64,000 bases of DNA, taken from assembly GCF_900114735.1 (NCBI RefSeq), contig NZ_FOUA01000001.1, forward strand, positions 384,278 through 448,277, read 5' to 3'. Below, one piece after another: positions 10,072 to 17,848 of the stretch. How positions within the stretch are numbered: the stretch's first letter is position 1; every line of letters begins with the position of its first letter. A program made the translations under genes and the position numbers. The stretch is from Halopseudomonas bauzanensis (GTDB lineage: Bacteria; Pseudomonadota; Gammaproteobacteria; Pseudomonadales; Pseudomonadaceae). Below the pieces are notes generated by a model. It ran no database searches, was not told where the DNA came from, and saw only the letters and a program-made list of their open reading frames with translations.

Positions 10072-11601
10072 TTACTTCAGCCCCAGCCGCCGCGCCAGCT
10101 TGTGCAGGTTGCTGGCATCCAATTCCAGCAGGCGCGCTGCGGCGCTCCAATTGTCATCAACGGCGAGCAGAGCCTGGCGGATCTGCTCGCGCTGGCAGGC
10201 TTCCACGCTAATGCGCAACGGTTGGATGTTTCCAGTATCAGCTGTGGCCTGAACATCAGGACTACTCGTGCTGGCATTGCCACCGCCGATGGGAATATCC
10301 AGCAGCGCCGCATCCAGCGACAACATGGACTGGCGGGACCCGTTACGCCCCAATGCCTTGATCGCCGCTCGGCTGATGACGTGTTCCAGCTCGCGTACGT
10401 TACCCGGCCAGTCATAGGTCAACAGCGCCTGCTCGGCATCCGGAGACAGGCGCAGACTGCGCACCCCGAGGCGGGCGCGGTTGAGTTCGAGGAAATGACC
10501 TGCCAACAGCAACACATCATTGTCCCGATCTCGTAATGGCGGGACCGGTACCGGGTAGACCGAGAGGCGATGATAAAGGTCAGCGCGGAAGTCGCCCTTG
10601 GCTACTGAATCGGCCAGGTTGCGGTTGGTGGCAGCGATGATCCGCACATCCACCCGCAGCGGCTGGTCAGCACCCAGGCGCTGAATCTCGCCGTTCTGCA
10701 GGGTACGCAGCAGTTTGGCTTGCACATGCAGCGGCAGCTCACCGACTTCATCGAGAAACAGCGTGCCGCCGTTGGCCGCGTCGAAGCGCCCGCCCCGATC
10801 ACTGCTGGCGCCCGAGAAGGCACCTTTAACGTGACCGAACAGCTCGCTTTCCGCCAGAGACTCCGGCAGCGCAGCGCAGTTGACCTGCACCAGCGGTTTG
10901 TTCGCCCGTGGTGAGTGGCGGTGCAGCCAGTGGGCGAACAGTTCCTTGCCGACCCCGGTTTCACCGGTGATCAGCACGGTCAGGTCTGAATCTGCCACCA
11001 CCGCCAACTCGTCCAGCAAGCGTGTTACCGCCGGGCTGTGACCGACGATGCCATGCTGTTGAACGCCCGGCAGCGCCCGGTGATCATCGGCGCGAACCAT
11101 GCGCAGCGCGCGGTTCTCCTGCTCCAGCCGGGTTACCCGCAACAACGCCTCGACCAACGGCAGCAGGCGTAGCAACTTGATCCGGGCGCGCTCGTCAAAG
11201 GTGCCGGCCTTGAGCGCATCGAGGGTCAAAGCACCCCAGAGCTCGCCCTCCACATATAGGCTCACTCCCATGCAGTCGTGCACCGGCAGCGGTTCGCCCG
11301 GTGACTCATCGAGCAGCCCATCGTAGGGGTCAGGCAAGGTGCTGTCGGACTCGAACCTGGTGATTTCCCGGCGCGACAGCAACGCCGCCAGGCGTGGATG
11401 CCGTGCCAGGTCAAAACGCCGGCCCAGGGCGTCCTGCACCAGCCCGACCGCAGCCACCGGCCGCAGGCAATCATCCTCGCGCTGCAACAGCACTACCGCA
11501 CCGCAGGTAAAGCTTTCGCGCAATACCTGCACCAGGCGTTGCAGACGGACCGCAGCCGGCAACTCTGCCACCAGATCAGGCAAGAGAAAATCTTCAATCA
11601 T
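10072..11601 (-). CDS. norR: NorR, nitric-oxide-responsive sigma54 activator
   Basis: About 509 residues: an N-terminal GAF domain (NO-sensing non-heme iron in NorR), then an AAA+ sigma54-interaction domain with Walker A G-E-T-G-V-G-K-E (near residue 212), L-F-L-D-E-V-G-E-L Walker B, and the sigma54-contact loop written G-A-F-S-G-A instead of GAFTGA, then a Fis-type helix-turn-helix at the C-terminus. A GTG at 11613 is possible, but the ATG at 11601 gives the usual NorR N-terminus. It is divergent from dnrN; the shared gap holds NorR-type sites and a sigma54 promoter reading toward dnrN. NorR normally switches on NO-detoxifying genes. Confidence 0.9.
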   Translation of the reverse strand: MIEDFLLPDLVAELPAAVRLQRLVQVLRESFTCGAVVLLQREDDCLRPVAAVGLVQDALGRRFDLARHPRLAALLSRREITRFESDSTLPDPYDGLLDESPGEPLPVHDCMGVSLYVEGELWGALTLDALKAGTFDERARIKLLRLLPLVEALLRVTRLEQENRALRMVRADDHRALPGVQQHGIVGHSPAVTRLLDELAVVADSDLTVLITGETGVGKELFAHWLHRHSPRANKPLVQVNCAALPESLAESELFGHVKGAFSGASSDRGGRFDAANGGTLFLDEVGELPLHVQAKLLRTLQNGEIQRLGADQPLRVDVRIIAATNRNLADSVAKGDFRADLYHRLSVYPVPVPPLRDRDNDVLLLAGHFLELNRARLGVRSLRLSPDAEQALLTYDWPGNVRELEHVISRAAIKALGRNGSRQSMLSLDAALLDIPIGGGNASTSSPDVQATADTGNIQPLRISVEACQREQIRQALLAVDDNWSAAARLLELDASNLHKLARRLGLK

Positions 11602-11618
11602 GGTCAGATGCACCCCAT

Positions 11619-11635
11619 ATGGTTTGGAGAACCAT
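11619..11635. promoter_or_regulatory. NorR-type enhancer site 1
   Basis: Perfect inverted repeat ATGGTT-TGGAG-AACCAT containing the GT-N7-AC core known for NorR (GT at 11622-11623, AC at 11631-11632). It lies 63 bases upstream of the -24 element, a normal enhancer distance. Confidence 0.7.
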
Positions 11636-11646
11636 AACGCAGCAGG

Positions 11647-11657
11647 GTATAAACAAC
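11647..11657. promoter_or_regulatory. NorR-type enhancer site 2
   Basis: GTATAAACAAC fits GT-N7-AC, 25 bases centre to centre from site 1. NorR enhancers usually come in tandem. An A/T-rich stretch with AATCAA (11685-11690) between this site and the promoter could bind IHF, but the IHF match is incomplete. Confidence 0.5.
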
Positions 11658-11697
11658 CAATAAAAATAATTTCCTTTAAAATTCAATCAATTGCGTA

Positions 11698-11713
11698 TGG
11701 CATATGTCTTGCT
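11698..11713 (+). promoter_or_regulatory. Sigma54 (-24/-12) promoter for dnrN
   Basis: TGGCATATGTCTTGCT fits the TGGCA...TTGC consensus, with GG (11699-11700) and GC (11711-11712) exactly 12 bases apart. The transcription start would fall near 11724, about 40 bases before the dnrN ATG. Together with the NorR sites this makes NO-induced expression of dnrN likely. Confidence 0.8.
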
Positions 11714-11765
11714 GGGTTAATCGATAGAAGCTGCGGTTGTTCATTCCCCTATCGGAGTAATCAGC

Positions 11766-12305
11766 ATGTCCCACCATTCACCTGACATTTCCACCGCAAT
11801 CACCGGCTCGGCGGTGGGCGATGACCAGCAAATCTGGGCGCAAGCGCCAACGGATGACCTGATTCACCATATCCTGATCCGCTATCATCAGCGCCACCGT
11901 GAGCAGTTGCCGGAACTGATTCGCCTCGCTCGCCGTGTTGAACAGGTGCATGGGGATCACGCGGAATGCCCGAACGGGCTGACTGACCATCTCTCAGATA
12001 TTCAGCAGGCACTGGAAAGTCATATGTCCAAGGAGGAACAGATCCTGTTCCCCATGCTGCTGCGCGGCGAACACAGCCTATCGCGCGGGCCGATCAGCGT
12101 GATGCGTTTCGAGCATGACCAACACGATCAGGCGCTGGACCAGCTGTACGCATTGACCAACGACATCACCGCTCCACCCCACGCTTGTAATACCTGGCAG
12201 ACGCTTTACCGGGGGTTGGACGAGTTCTGCCGGGACCTGGCCCAGCATATCCAGCTGGAAAACGAAGTACTGTTCGATGGCCCGGCGGCCGGGAAGACGC
12301 TATAG
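11766..12305 (+). CDS. dnrN: DnrN/RIC-like hemerythrin-domain NO-response protein
   Basis: 179 residues with a hemerythrin-like four-helix bundle: H-H-I-L-x-R-Y-H near residue 35, E-S-H-M-x-x-E-E-x-I-L-F near 84, E-H-D-x-H near 118, and H-x-x-x-E-N-E-V-L-F near 164, the His/Glu set that holds a di-iron site. RIC/YtfE proteins repair nitrosatively damaged Fe-S centres or act on NO; DnrN is the denitrifier relative. The N-terminal ScdA segment with its Cys-Cys-Gly motif is absent. The promoter region has a sigma54 element and NorR-type sites. Its stop overlaps the end of the opposing gene by 6 bases. Confidence 0.8.
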   Translation: MSHHSPDISTAITGSAVGDDQQIWAQAPTDDLIHHILIRYHQRHREQLPELIRLARRVEQVHGDHAECPNGLTDHLSDIQQALESHMSKEEQILFPMLLRGEHSLSRGPISVMRFEHDQHDQALDQLYALTNDITAPPHACNTWQTLYRGLDEFCRDLAQHIQLENEVLFDGPAAGKTL

Positions 12306-12734
12306 GACAAACATGCTCTTGGCGCAGATGACCAGCAGCACGGCATGTACCAGCAGGCTCACATTGATCAGGTGCATGCCCCGCTCGCCGATGTGCTGGC
12401 CGCGGCGCAGAAAGATCAGCGCGGCATAATGCCCTATGATCAACAGCGCCAGCAGGATCTTCAGGCTGAGCAGCGTGGCGAAATGGCTGGCAAAGGGATC
12501 GGCCAGCACACCGCGATAACGCCACGCCAACGTCAGCCCAGCCCCGTAGAGCACGATGGCAACCACATGAATCACTCGCCGCGCCTGCTGCCCCAGGGCT
12601 TGGCTCATGGGGCCACGAACCGACGCGTCCAGACGCCGACCTGCCGGCGCCAGAATCAGTACCTGAAAGAACAGCGTGCCGACAAAAGCCATCGCAGCGA
12701 GCAGATGCAGCGTTTTAATCAACAGATATGTCAT
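12300..12734 (-). CDS. CopD-like four-helix membrane protein
   Basis: About 144 residues starting at M-T-Y-L-L-I-K-T-L-H-L-L-A-A-M, with four predicted transmembrane helices and conserved His residues (KTLH, VIHV, GHYA, HLIN), features of CopD/DUF2269-type integral membrane proteins that may bind heme or copper. An upstream in-frame start at 12794 would overlap the nnrS control region and adds a non-membrane leader, so I prefer 12734. It is divergent from nnrS (73-base gap) and convergent with dnrN, so an NO- or metal-related role is suggested only by position. Confidence 0.6.
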   Translation of the reverse strand: MTYLLIKTLHLLAAMAFVGTLFFQVLILAPAGRRLDASVRGPMSQALGQQARRVIHVVAIVLYGAGLTLAWRYRGVLADPFASHFATLLSLKILLALLIIGHYAALIFLRRGQHIGERGMHLINVSLLVHAVLLVICAKSMFVL

Positions 12735-12807
12735 ACAGTTGTTCCAGAAAGAAAGGCGTAGCCTGACACGGCGCGCAACGAGCATAACAAGCAATCAGGA
12801 GATTTTC

Positions 12808-13983
12808 ATGCCGAACAGTCGTACCCATCTACCCGCGCTGTTTGCATTGGGTTTTCGCCCTTTGTTTCTCGCGGGCAGCCTGTTTGCCGTTCTCGCCGTG
12901 CCGCTGTGGATCGCCGCTTACTTCGGGCACATCGATCTGACACCCGCTGGCGGCTGGCTGGCCTGGCATCGCCATGAAATGGTCTTCGGTTTCGGCGTGG
13001 CGATCGTCGCCGGCTTTCTGCTGACCGCAATCCAGGCCTGGACCGGGGTACCGGCCTTGACCGGTATGCCGGTGCTGTTGCTGGCGGCGCTGTGGTTGCT
13101 CGCCCGCGTGCTCTGGTTGTTCGGCGCGCCGCTGTGGCTGCTGATCCCGCTGGACGTAGCGTTTCTGCCGCTGGTCGCGGTGGCCATAGGCCGTTCACTG
13201 TGGAAGGTGAAGCAGGTGCGCAACTACCCGATCATCCTCATGCTGGGGTTGCTGACCTTCTGCAATCTGTTGGCGCTGATTGGCCTGGAGCGCAATGAGT
13301 TCGCCCTGCAGCGCCACGGCGCCGTCGCGGCCCTCTGGTTGATTGCCGGGCTGATGGGCCTGATCGGTGGTCGGGTCATTCCTTTCTTTACCCAGCGCGG
13401 GCTGGGCCTTCAGGAACCGGTCGAGGCCTGGCCCCGGCTGGATAACCTGCTGATGGCCGGCAGTATCTTCATCGCCCTGCTCATGCTGAGCGGTATCGGC
13501 CTGCGGCCCTCGCTATGGCAGGCGCCCCTCTATCTGCTACTGGGCCTGGGGCATATCGTCCGCCTGCTGCGCTGGCATCATCCGAAGATCTGGACCGTGC
13601 CGCTGCTCTGGTCGCTGCATCTGTCCTACGCCTGGCTGGCGCTGGCATTGATTGCCATGGCGCTGTGGCATGGCGGCTGGTTCGGCGGCTTCAGCCAGGC
13701 CACCCATTTGCTGGCTATTGGCGGCATGGCCGGAATGATCCTGGCGATGATCTCGCGCGTCAGCCTCGGCCATACCGGCCGGCCTTTGCAGCCAGCCAGG
13801 GCCATGAGTCTGGCCTTTATCCTGATCAATCTGGCGGTACCGCTGCGGGTATGGCTGACCATTGCCCTGCCCCAGACCGGGTTCTGGCTGGCGAGTCTGT
13901 GCTGGGCGGCGGCGTTTGGTTTGTTCGTCTGGTACTACGCGCCGATTCTGCTGGCGCCGCGGCCGGATGGGCGGCCGGGATAG
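12808..13983 (+). CDS. nnrS: NnrS family heme/copper membrane protein
   Basis: 391 residues with about twelve hydrophobic helices. The family pattern is clear: A-L-F-A-L-G-F-R-P-L-F-L at the N-terminus, W-H-R-H-E-M-V-F-G-F near residue 52, G-G-R-V-I-P-F-F-T near 190, and a C-terminal S-R-V-S-L-G-H-T-G-R. NnrS proteins are inner-membrane heme- and copper-binding proteins that protect against NO stress. The ATG at 12808 has CAGGAG upstream. Linkage to norR and dnrN supports the call. I see no NorR or FNR-type box directly in front of it. Confidence 0.9.
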   Translation: MPNSRTHLPALFALGFRPLFLAGSLFAVLAVPLWIAAYFGHIDLTPAGGWLAWHRHEMVFGFGVAIVAGFLLTAIQAWTGVPALTGMPVLLLAALWLLARVLWLFGAPLWLLIPLDVAFLPLVAVAIGRSLWKVKQVRNYPIILMLGLLTFCNLLALIGLERNEFALQRHGAVAALWLIAGLMGLIGGRVIPFFTQRGLGLQEPVEAWPRLDNLLMAGSIFIALLMLSGIGLRPSLWQAPLYLLLGLGHIVRLLRWHHPKIWTVPLLWSLHLSYAWLALALIAMALWHGGWFGGFSQATHLLAIGGMAGMILAMISRVSLGHTGRPLQPARAMSLAFILINLAVPLRVWLTIALPQTGFWLASLCWAAAFGLFVWYYAPILLAPRPDGRPG

Positions 13984-13996
13984 GCTGGGGTTGTTT

Positions 13997-14082
13997 GCCC
14001 CTCTCCCCAGCTCTCTCCCGCGAGGGGGAGAGAGTAAGCCGTGCGGCTCGAAACGGATTCGCTAGCCTGCGGGGAGAGGGGC
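13997..14082. repeat. Palindromic repeat between convergent nnrS and ddh
   Basis: Outer arms GCCCCTCTCCCC (13997-14008) and GGGGAGAGGGGC (14071-14082) are perfectly complementary. Inside lies a second hairpin CTCTCTCCC / GGGAGAGAG (14011-14019 with 14026-14034). It occupies the 104-base gap between two convergent genes and probably works as a bidirectional terminator. It looks like a dispersed intergenic repeat. Confidence 0.65.
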
Positions 14083-14087
14083 CCGGC

Positions 14088-15074
14088 TTACAGCAATTCC
14101 TTACGCAACTCCGCGCCTGACTTGGGCGACAGCAGCCCCGGCGCTACGTCCAGTACTGTCTGCGCACCAATCACGCCGCTCTGATTCAAACGCCAGGTTG
14201 CCCGGGCGTAGGCAACCAATACCGCTGCGGTGAATTCGGGGTTGCTGCCCAGTTTGAGGGTGTATTCCATGACCTGGGTAGTACCGGCGTCCGAGGTACC
14301 GCTGCGGATCACGACGCCGCCGTGGGGCATGGCGGCATGGTCGCGACGCAGCTCCTGCTCGCTGATGAAGTTGACGGTGGTGTCGTAGTCGGCGAAGTAG
14401 TGCGGCATGCTGACGATGTTCTGCTCGACTTCCTTCGCATCGGCGCCGTCCGCCAGCACCACGTAGCATTCACGCTTGTGCTTCTCGCGGGTAGCCAACT
14501 CCGGTAGTTCGCCGTTGCGCACGCGCTCGATCGCGGCTTCGGCAGGCAGGGTGTACTGCACGCCCGCCTTGACGCCTGGTACCCGGCGCACGGCATCGGA
14601 ATGCCCCTGGCTCAGACCCTTGCCCCAGAAGGTGTAAGTGGCGCCAACCGGCAGGATGGCTTCACCGTACAGGCGGTTCAGGGAGAACAGTCCCGGATCC
14701 CAGCCCACCGAGATCATCGCGGTGTAACCCGCTGGCTTGGCGGCACTATCCATTGCAGCGTGGTATTCGGGGATGGTGGCGTGGGTGTCGAAGCTGTCGA
14801 CGATGTTGAACATGGCGGCCAGGGCCGGACCCTGTTCGGGCAGGTCGTTCTTCGAGCCGCCGCACAGGATCAGCACATCGATCTGGTCACGAAACTGGGC
14901 GATATCGTTCTGGGCATGCACCGGGATGTTGCTGTCGAGCAGTTGCACGTCGGCCGGATTACGGCGGCTGAAAACGCCGACCAGTTCCATGTCCGGGCTC
15001 TGGGCGATGGCCATTTCCACGCCCTTGCCGAGGTTGCCGTAGCCGGCGATGCCGATTCTGATTTTGCGCTGCAT
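14088..15074 (-). CDS. ddh: meso-Diaminopimelate D-dehydrogenase
   Basis: 328 residues, the usual length. The N-terminal Rossmann motif I-G-I-A-G-Y-G-N-L-G-K-G-V binds NADP(H). The F-S-R-R-N-P segment, C-G-G-S-K-N-D-L-P-E-Q-G-P, D-S-F-D-T-H-A-x-I-P, S-V-G-W-D-P-G-L-F-S and F-W-G-K-G-L-S-Q-G-H-S-D-A are signature blocks of Ddh. The enzyme makes meso-diaminopimelate directly from tetrahydrodipicolinate and ammonia, a one-step lysine/peptidoglycan branch. The start at 15074 (second methionine region) matches the family; upstream sequence in frame is not protein-like. Monocistronic. Confidence 0.93.
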   Translation of the reverse strand: MQRKIRIGIAGYGNLGKGVEMAIAQSPDMELVGVFSRRNPADVQLLDSNIPVHAQNDIAQFRDQIDVLILCGGSKNDLPEQGPALAAMFNIVDSFDTHATIPEYHAAMDSAAKPAGYTAMISVGWDPGLFSLNRLYGEAILPVGATYTFWGKGLSQGHSDAVRRVPGVKAGVQYTLPAEAAIERVRNGELPELATREKHKRECYVVLADGADAKEVEQNIVSMPHYFADYDTTVNFISEQELRRDHAAMPHGGVVIRSGTSDAGTTQVMEYTLKLGSNPEFTAAVLVAYARATWRLNQSGVIGAQTVLDVAPGLLSPKSGAELRKELL

Positions 15075-15137
15075 ATGAAGACCTGACCCTTTCTCTGTGT
15101 GCCAACCCCGCCCTGAGTCATGCGGGGTAAAGCGCGA

Positions 15138-15143
15138 ATTATA
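15138..15143 (-). promoter_or_regulatory. Candidate -10 element for ddh
   Basis: TATAAT on the minus strand, about 64 bases upstream of the ddh ATG. The expected -35 position is poor, so this is tentative. Confidence 0.35.
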
Positions 15144-15187
15144 CAGACTGTGACGGCGTTTTCGGCCCTGACGGCCAGTACGCCGCC

Positions 15188-17848
15188 TCAACCCTCGATG
15201 GCAGCGGTCTTGAGCCCTTCCAGCTCGCGCACCGGCACACCCATATCCCGCCACTTGTCCGGATGGCAGCTGAACAGCAGCACCTGATGCCGCTGGGCCG
15301 CATCGAACAGGATGCGTTTCATCTGCCCCAGCCGGGGTTGATCGCTGTGCACCAGGGCATCATCCAGAATGATCAGTGTCGGGCGGCCGGCTTCACGCAG
15401 CAGATCGGCATAGGCCAGCCGGCTGATCAGCCCCATCTGCTCCCGGGCGCCGAAACTCAACGTCGCGAATTCGCTGGCGTCCTGACCATGGCGCAGCAGG
15501 CGGCCGGGCATCAGGTTTTCATCGACCTCCAGCGTTGCCTGGGGAAACAGCAGTTGCAGGTAATGATCCAGATGCTTCTGCAGCGGCGCTTGCAGGCGCC
15601 GGGTCAGTTGCTGACGTTTCTCGCTGAGCAGGTTGTGCAGCAGCGCCAGCGCCCGCGCGCGGCGGTCGAGCTGATGGTAGCGGCGATGCTCGCTTTCCAG
15701 CTCGGCGGCCAGGGAGGCACGGTGCTCTTCCAGGCCATCGGCGCCCTCCCCCTGCAGCCTGCCCTGCAGCGCAAGCAGCTCTTCGCGGCGCTGGTTGAAA
15801 CCCTGTTCCAGTTGTGCGGCGCTGCTGCGGTAGCGCTGGATGTCCTGCTGCAGGATGTCCGGTCGGGCGCTGGCAATACGCGCGGCGCGCTCATTGCTTT
15901 GCTGTTCCAGCCGCGCCTCTTCGGCGCGCAGCGTCAGCAGGTTGTCATTGAGCTTGCGCTGCTGTTGCATATGCTGGGGATCATCCAGCCGCGTCTGCAG
16001 CAGGCGACATTCTTCTTCGGCGCTGGCCAGATTCTGGCGCAGACCGATAAGTTGTTCATTGTGCTTGCCGGTGGCTGCTTCACGCTGCTGCAACTGTGCG
16101 GCGGCCTGCTGCAGTATCTGCTCGGCCAGGCCGGTATCGACGGCCGCCGTAGCGACGGCCGCCTCGCCCACCGGCATCTCAAGGGCACCCAGCTCCTGCT
16201 CCAGTTCGGCCAGACGCGCAACAACACCGGCCGCGTCCTGCTCCAGCGCCTCGATACCGGCGGGCGCATGACTGGCCAGTAGTTTGCGGTTGGCATGGAT
16301 AGCGGCGTTCTGGGCCTTGGCAAGCTGCAGTTGCTCCCGCGCCTCATCCAGCGAGCTGACGCGCAACTGCTCCAGCAAGACTTGGAGCTGGTCCCGGGCG
16401 TGTTCGGTCTTGCGGGCCAGGGTAGCCAGATCTTGGCCGCCGGGCGTGATGATCAGCTTGCCGATACCGGCAATGTCCAGTTGGGTTTCCTGCAGCAGCA
16501 ACAACTCATCGCTGCCACTGAGCTGCTGCTGATCCAGGCTGAGCTGCTGACCGGGCAGCAGTTCATAGCGCAGCCGCGTGGCAATGCTCTGCTGGCGAAT
16601 ATCCAGCTCCCGCAGTTGGTTATGCAATTGTTCCAGTTGGGCCAACTGCTGGTCATTGATCCGCACCGCGGCCAGCGCCTGCTGCTGAGTAACCAATTCG
16701 TTCTGCAACAGGCGCGCCTGCTCCAGACTGAGCTGCAACTGTTGCTGTTGCTTCAGCAACCGCTGCCGCTCCCGCTCCAGGGTCTCCCGGCGGGCCCACT
16801 GGCGCGCCTGACGCTCCTGCTGCTGGGCCTGCTGATAGGCGGCCAGCGCAGCATCCTGCGCAGCCACCAACTCGGCCTGCTGTCCGGCGAGTTGTTCCAG
16901 TTGTTGCTGCAGCTGCTGGCATTTGCCCTGGCGTTGCTGCAGGTCCTTGGCCTGCTCCTCATGGCTGCGCAGTTGCTCCAGCACTATCTGCCGATGGCCG
17001 CGTACCTGCTCCAAGGCTTGCAAGTCGCGCTGCTGTTCCTCGGTCTGGCGCTGGACTTCGGCATACTTGCGCTCAGCCTCCTGCTGCTGCACGCGCAGCG
17101 CCTCCCAGGGCTTGTCAGCTTCATCACCGGCTTGTTGCTGGCGCAGTTCACCCAGGCGGTCGACCTGCTGGCGATAGGCGCCGATGCGCTGATCCAGCGC
17201 CTGCAACTCTTCATCCAGCACCGCGATGCGCTCACCGCTGAGTTTGTAATCGCCACGGGGTTTGCCGGTGCCGGTGAGCAGTTCATCCAGTTGGACGCGG
17301 GCCTGCCTGATAACCTCGTCGCCTCCGCTGCTGGTGACTTCCCCAAGGCTCGCGCCCAATACCGATTTAAGATGATCACCCGCATGGCTGACTGCCTCGT
17401 CCAGCTCCTGACCCATGCCCTGCTCGATCCACAGCAGCCCGGGGATGCCCCAGTGCTCGGCCTTGCTCGCGCCGCGGCTCGCGACGTTGAAACCAAGCAT
17501 GGCGGCGAGCTGTTCTTCCGCCTCATCACCATTGAACCGCTGGCCATCGATGGTCAGGTCACAGCGCTTGCGCTGCAGGAAACGCTTGCTCAGTTGCCAT
17601 TGCCGGTCGGCGTGGGAAAAGCGCAGCTCCACCTCGGGCGCCGCGCCGGAATCGCCCCAGGGCCGCAGGTCGGTAAGCGTGCCGGAGCTGTGCCGCTCGA
17701 AGAACGCCGCGCGGATGGCACGCACCAGGGTGCTCTTGCCGGATTCATTGGGTCCGCAGATCAGGTTCAGCCCCGGGCCGAAACCGTCGATGACCAGCGG
17801 CTCGCGAAACTGCCGGAACTGACTGATACGCAACTGTTCCAGCTTCAT
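15188..17848 (-). CDS. SbcC/YhaN-like AAA ATPase with coiled coils
   Basis: 886 residues in SMC/Rad50 layout. The N-terminal ATPase half holds Walker A G-P-N-E-S-G-K-S-T (near residue 35), long Gln/Leu/Glu-rich coiled coils fill residues ~200-700, and the C-terminal half has S-F-G-A-R-E-Q-M (ABC signature-like) and L-I-I-L-D-D-A-L-V (Walker B and D-loop). It overlaps the upstream nuclease gene by 4 bases (ATGA), so they form a translationally coupled Mre11/Rad50-like pair. The start M-K-L-E-Q-L is used; open frame farther upstream is the shadow of the nuclease gene. Expected role: DNA end processing, exact substrate unknown. Confidence 0.85.
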   Translation of the reverse strand: MKLEQLRISQFRQFREPLVIDGFGPGLNLICGPNESGKSTLVRAIRAAFFERHSSGTLTDLRPWGDSGAAPEVELRFSHADRQWQLSKRFLQRKRCDLTIDGQRFNGDEAEEQLAAMLGFNVASRGASKAEHWGIPGLLWIEQGMGQELDEAVSHAGDHLKSVLGASLGEVTSSGGDEVIRQARVQLDELLTGTGKPRGDYKLSGERIAVLDEELQALDQRIGAYRQQVDRLGELRQQQAGDEADKPWEALRVQQQEAERKYAEVQRQTEEQQRDLQALEQVRGHRQIVLEQLRSHEEQAKDLQQRQGKCQQLQQQLEQLAGQQAELVAAQDAALAAYQQAQQQERQARQWARRETLERERQRLLKQQQQLQLSLEQARLLQNELVTQQQALAAVRINDQQLAQLEQLHNQLRELDIRQQSIATRLRYELLPGQQLSLDQQQLSGSDELLLLQETQLDIAGIGKLIITPGGQDLATLARKTEHARDQLQVLLEQLRVSSLDEAREQLQLAKAQNAAIHANRKLLASHAPAGIEALEQDAAGVVARLAELEQELGALEMPVGEAAVATAAVDTGLAEQILQQAAAQLQQREAATGKHNEQLIGLRQNLASAEEECRLLQTRLDDPQHMQQQRKLNDNLLTLRAEEARLEQQSNERAARIASARPDILQQDIQRYRSSAAQLEQGFNQRREELLALQGRLQGEGADGLEEHRASLAAELESEHRRYHQLDRRARALALLHNLLSEKRQQLTRRLQAPLQKHLDHYLQLLFPQATLEVDENLMPGRLLRHGQDASEFATLSFGAREQMGLISRLAYADLLREAGRPTLIILDDALVHSDQPRLGQMKRILFDAAQRHQVLLFSCHPDKWRDMGVPVRELEGLKTAAIEG

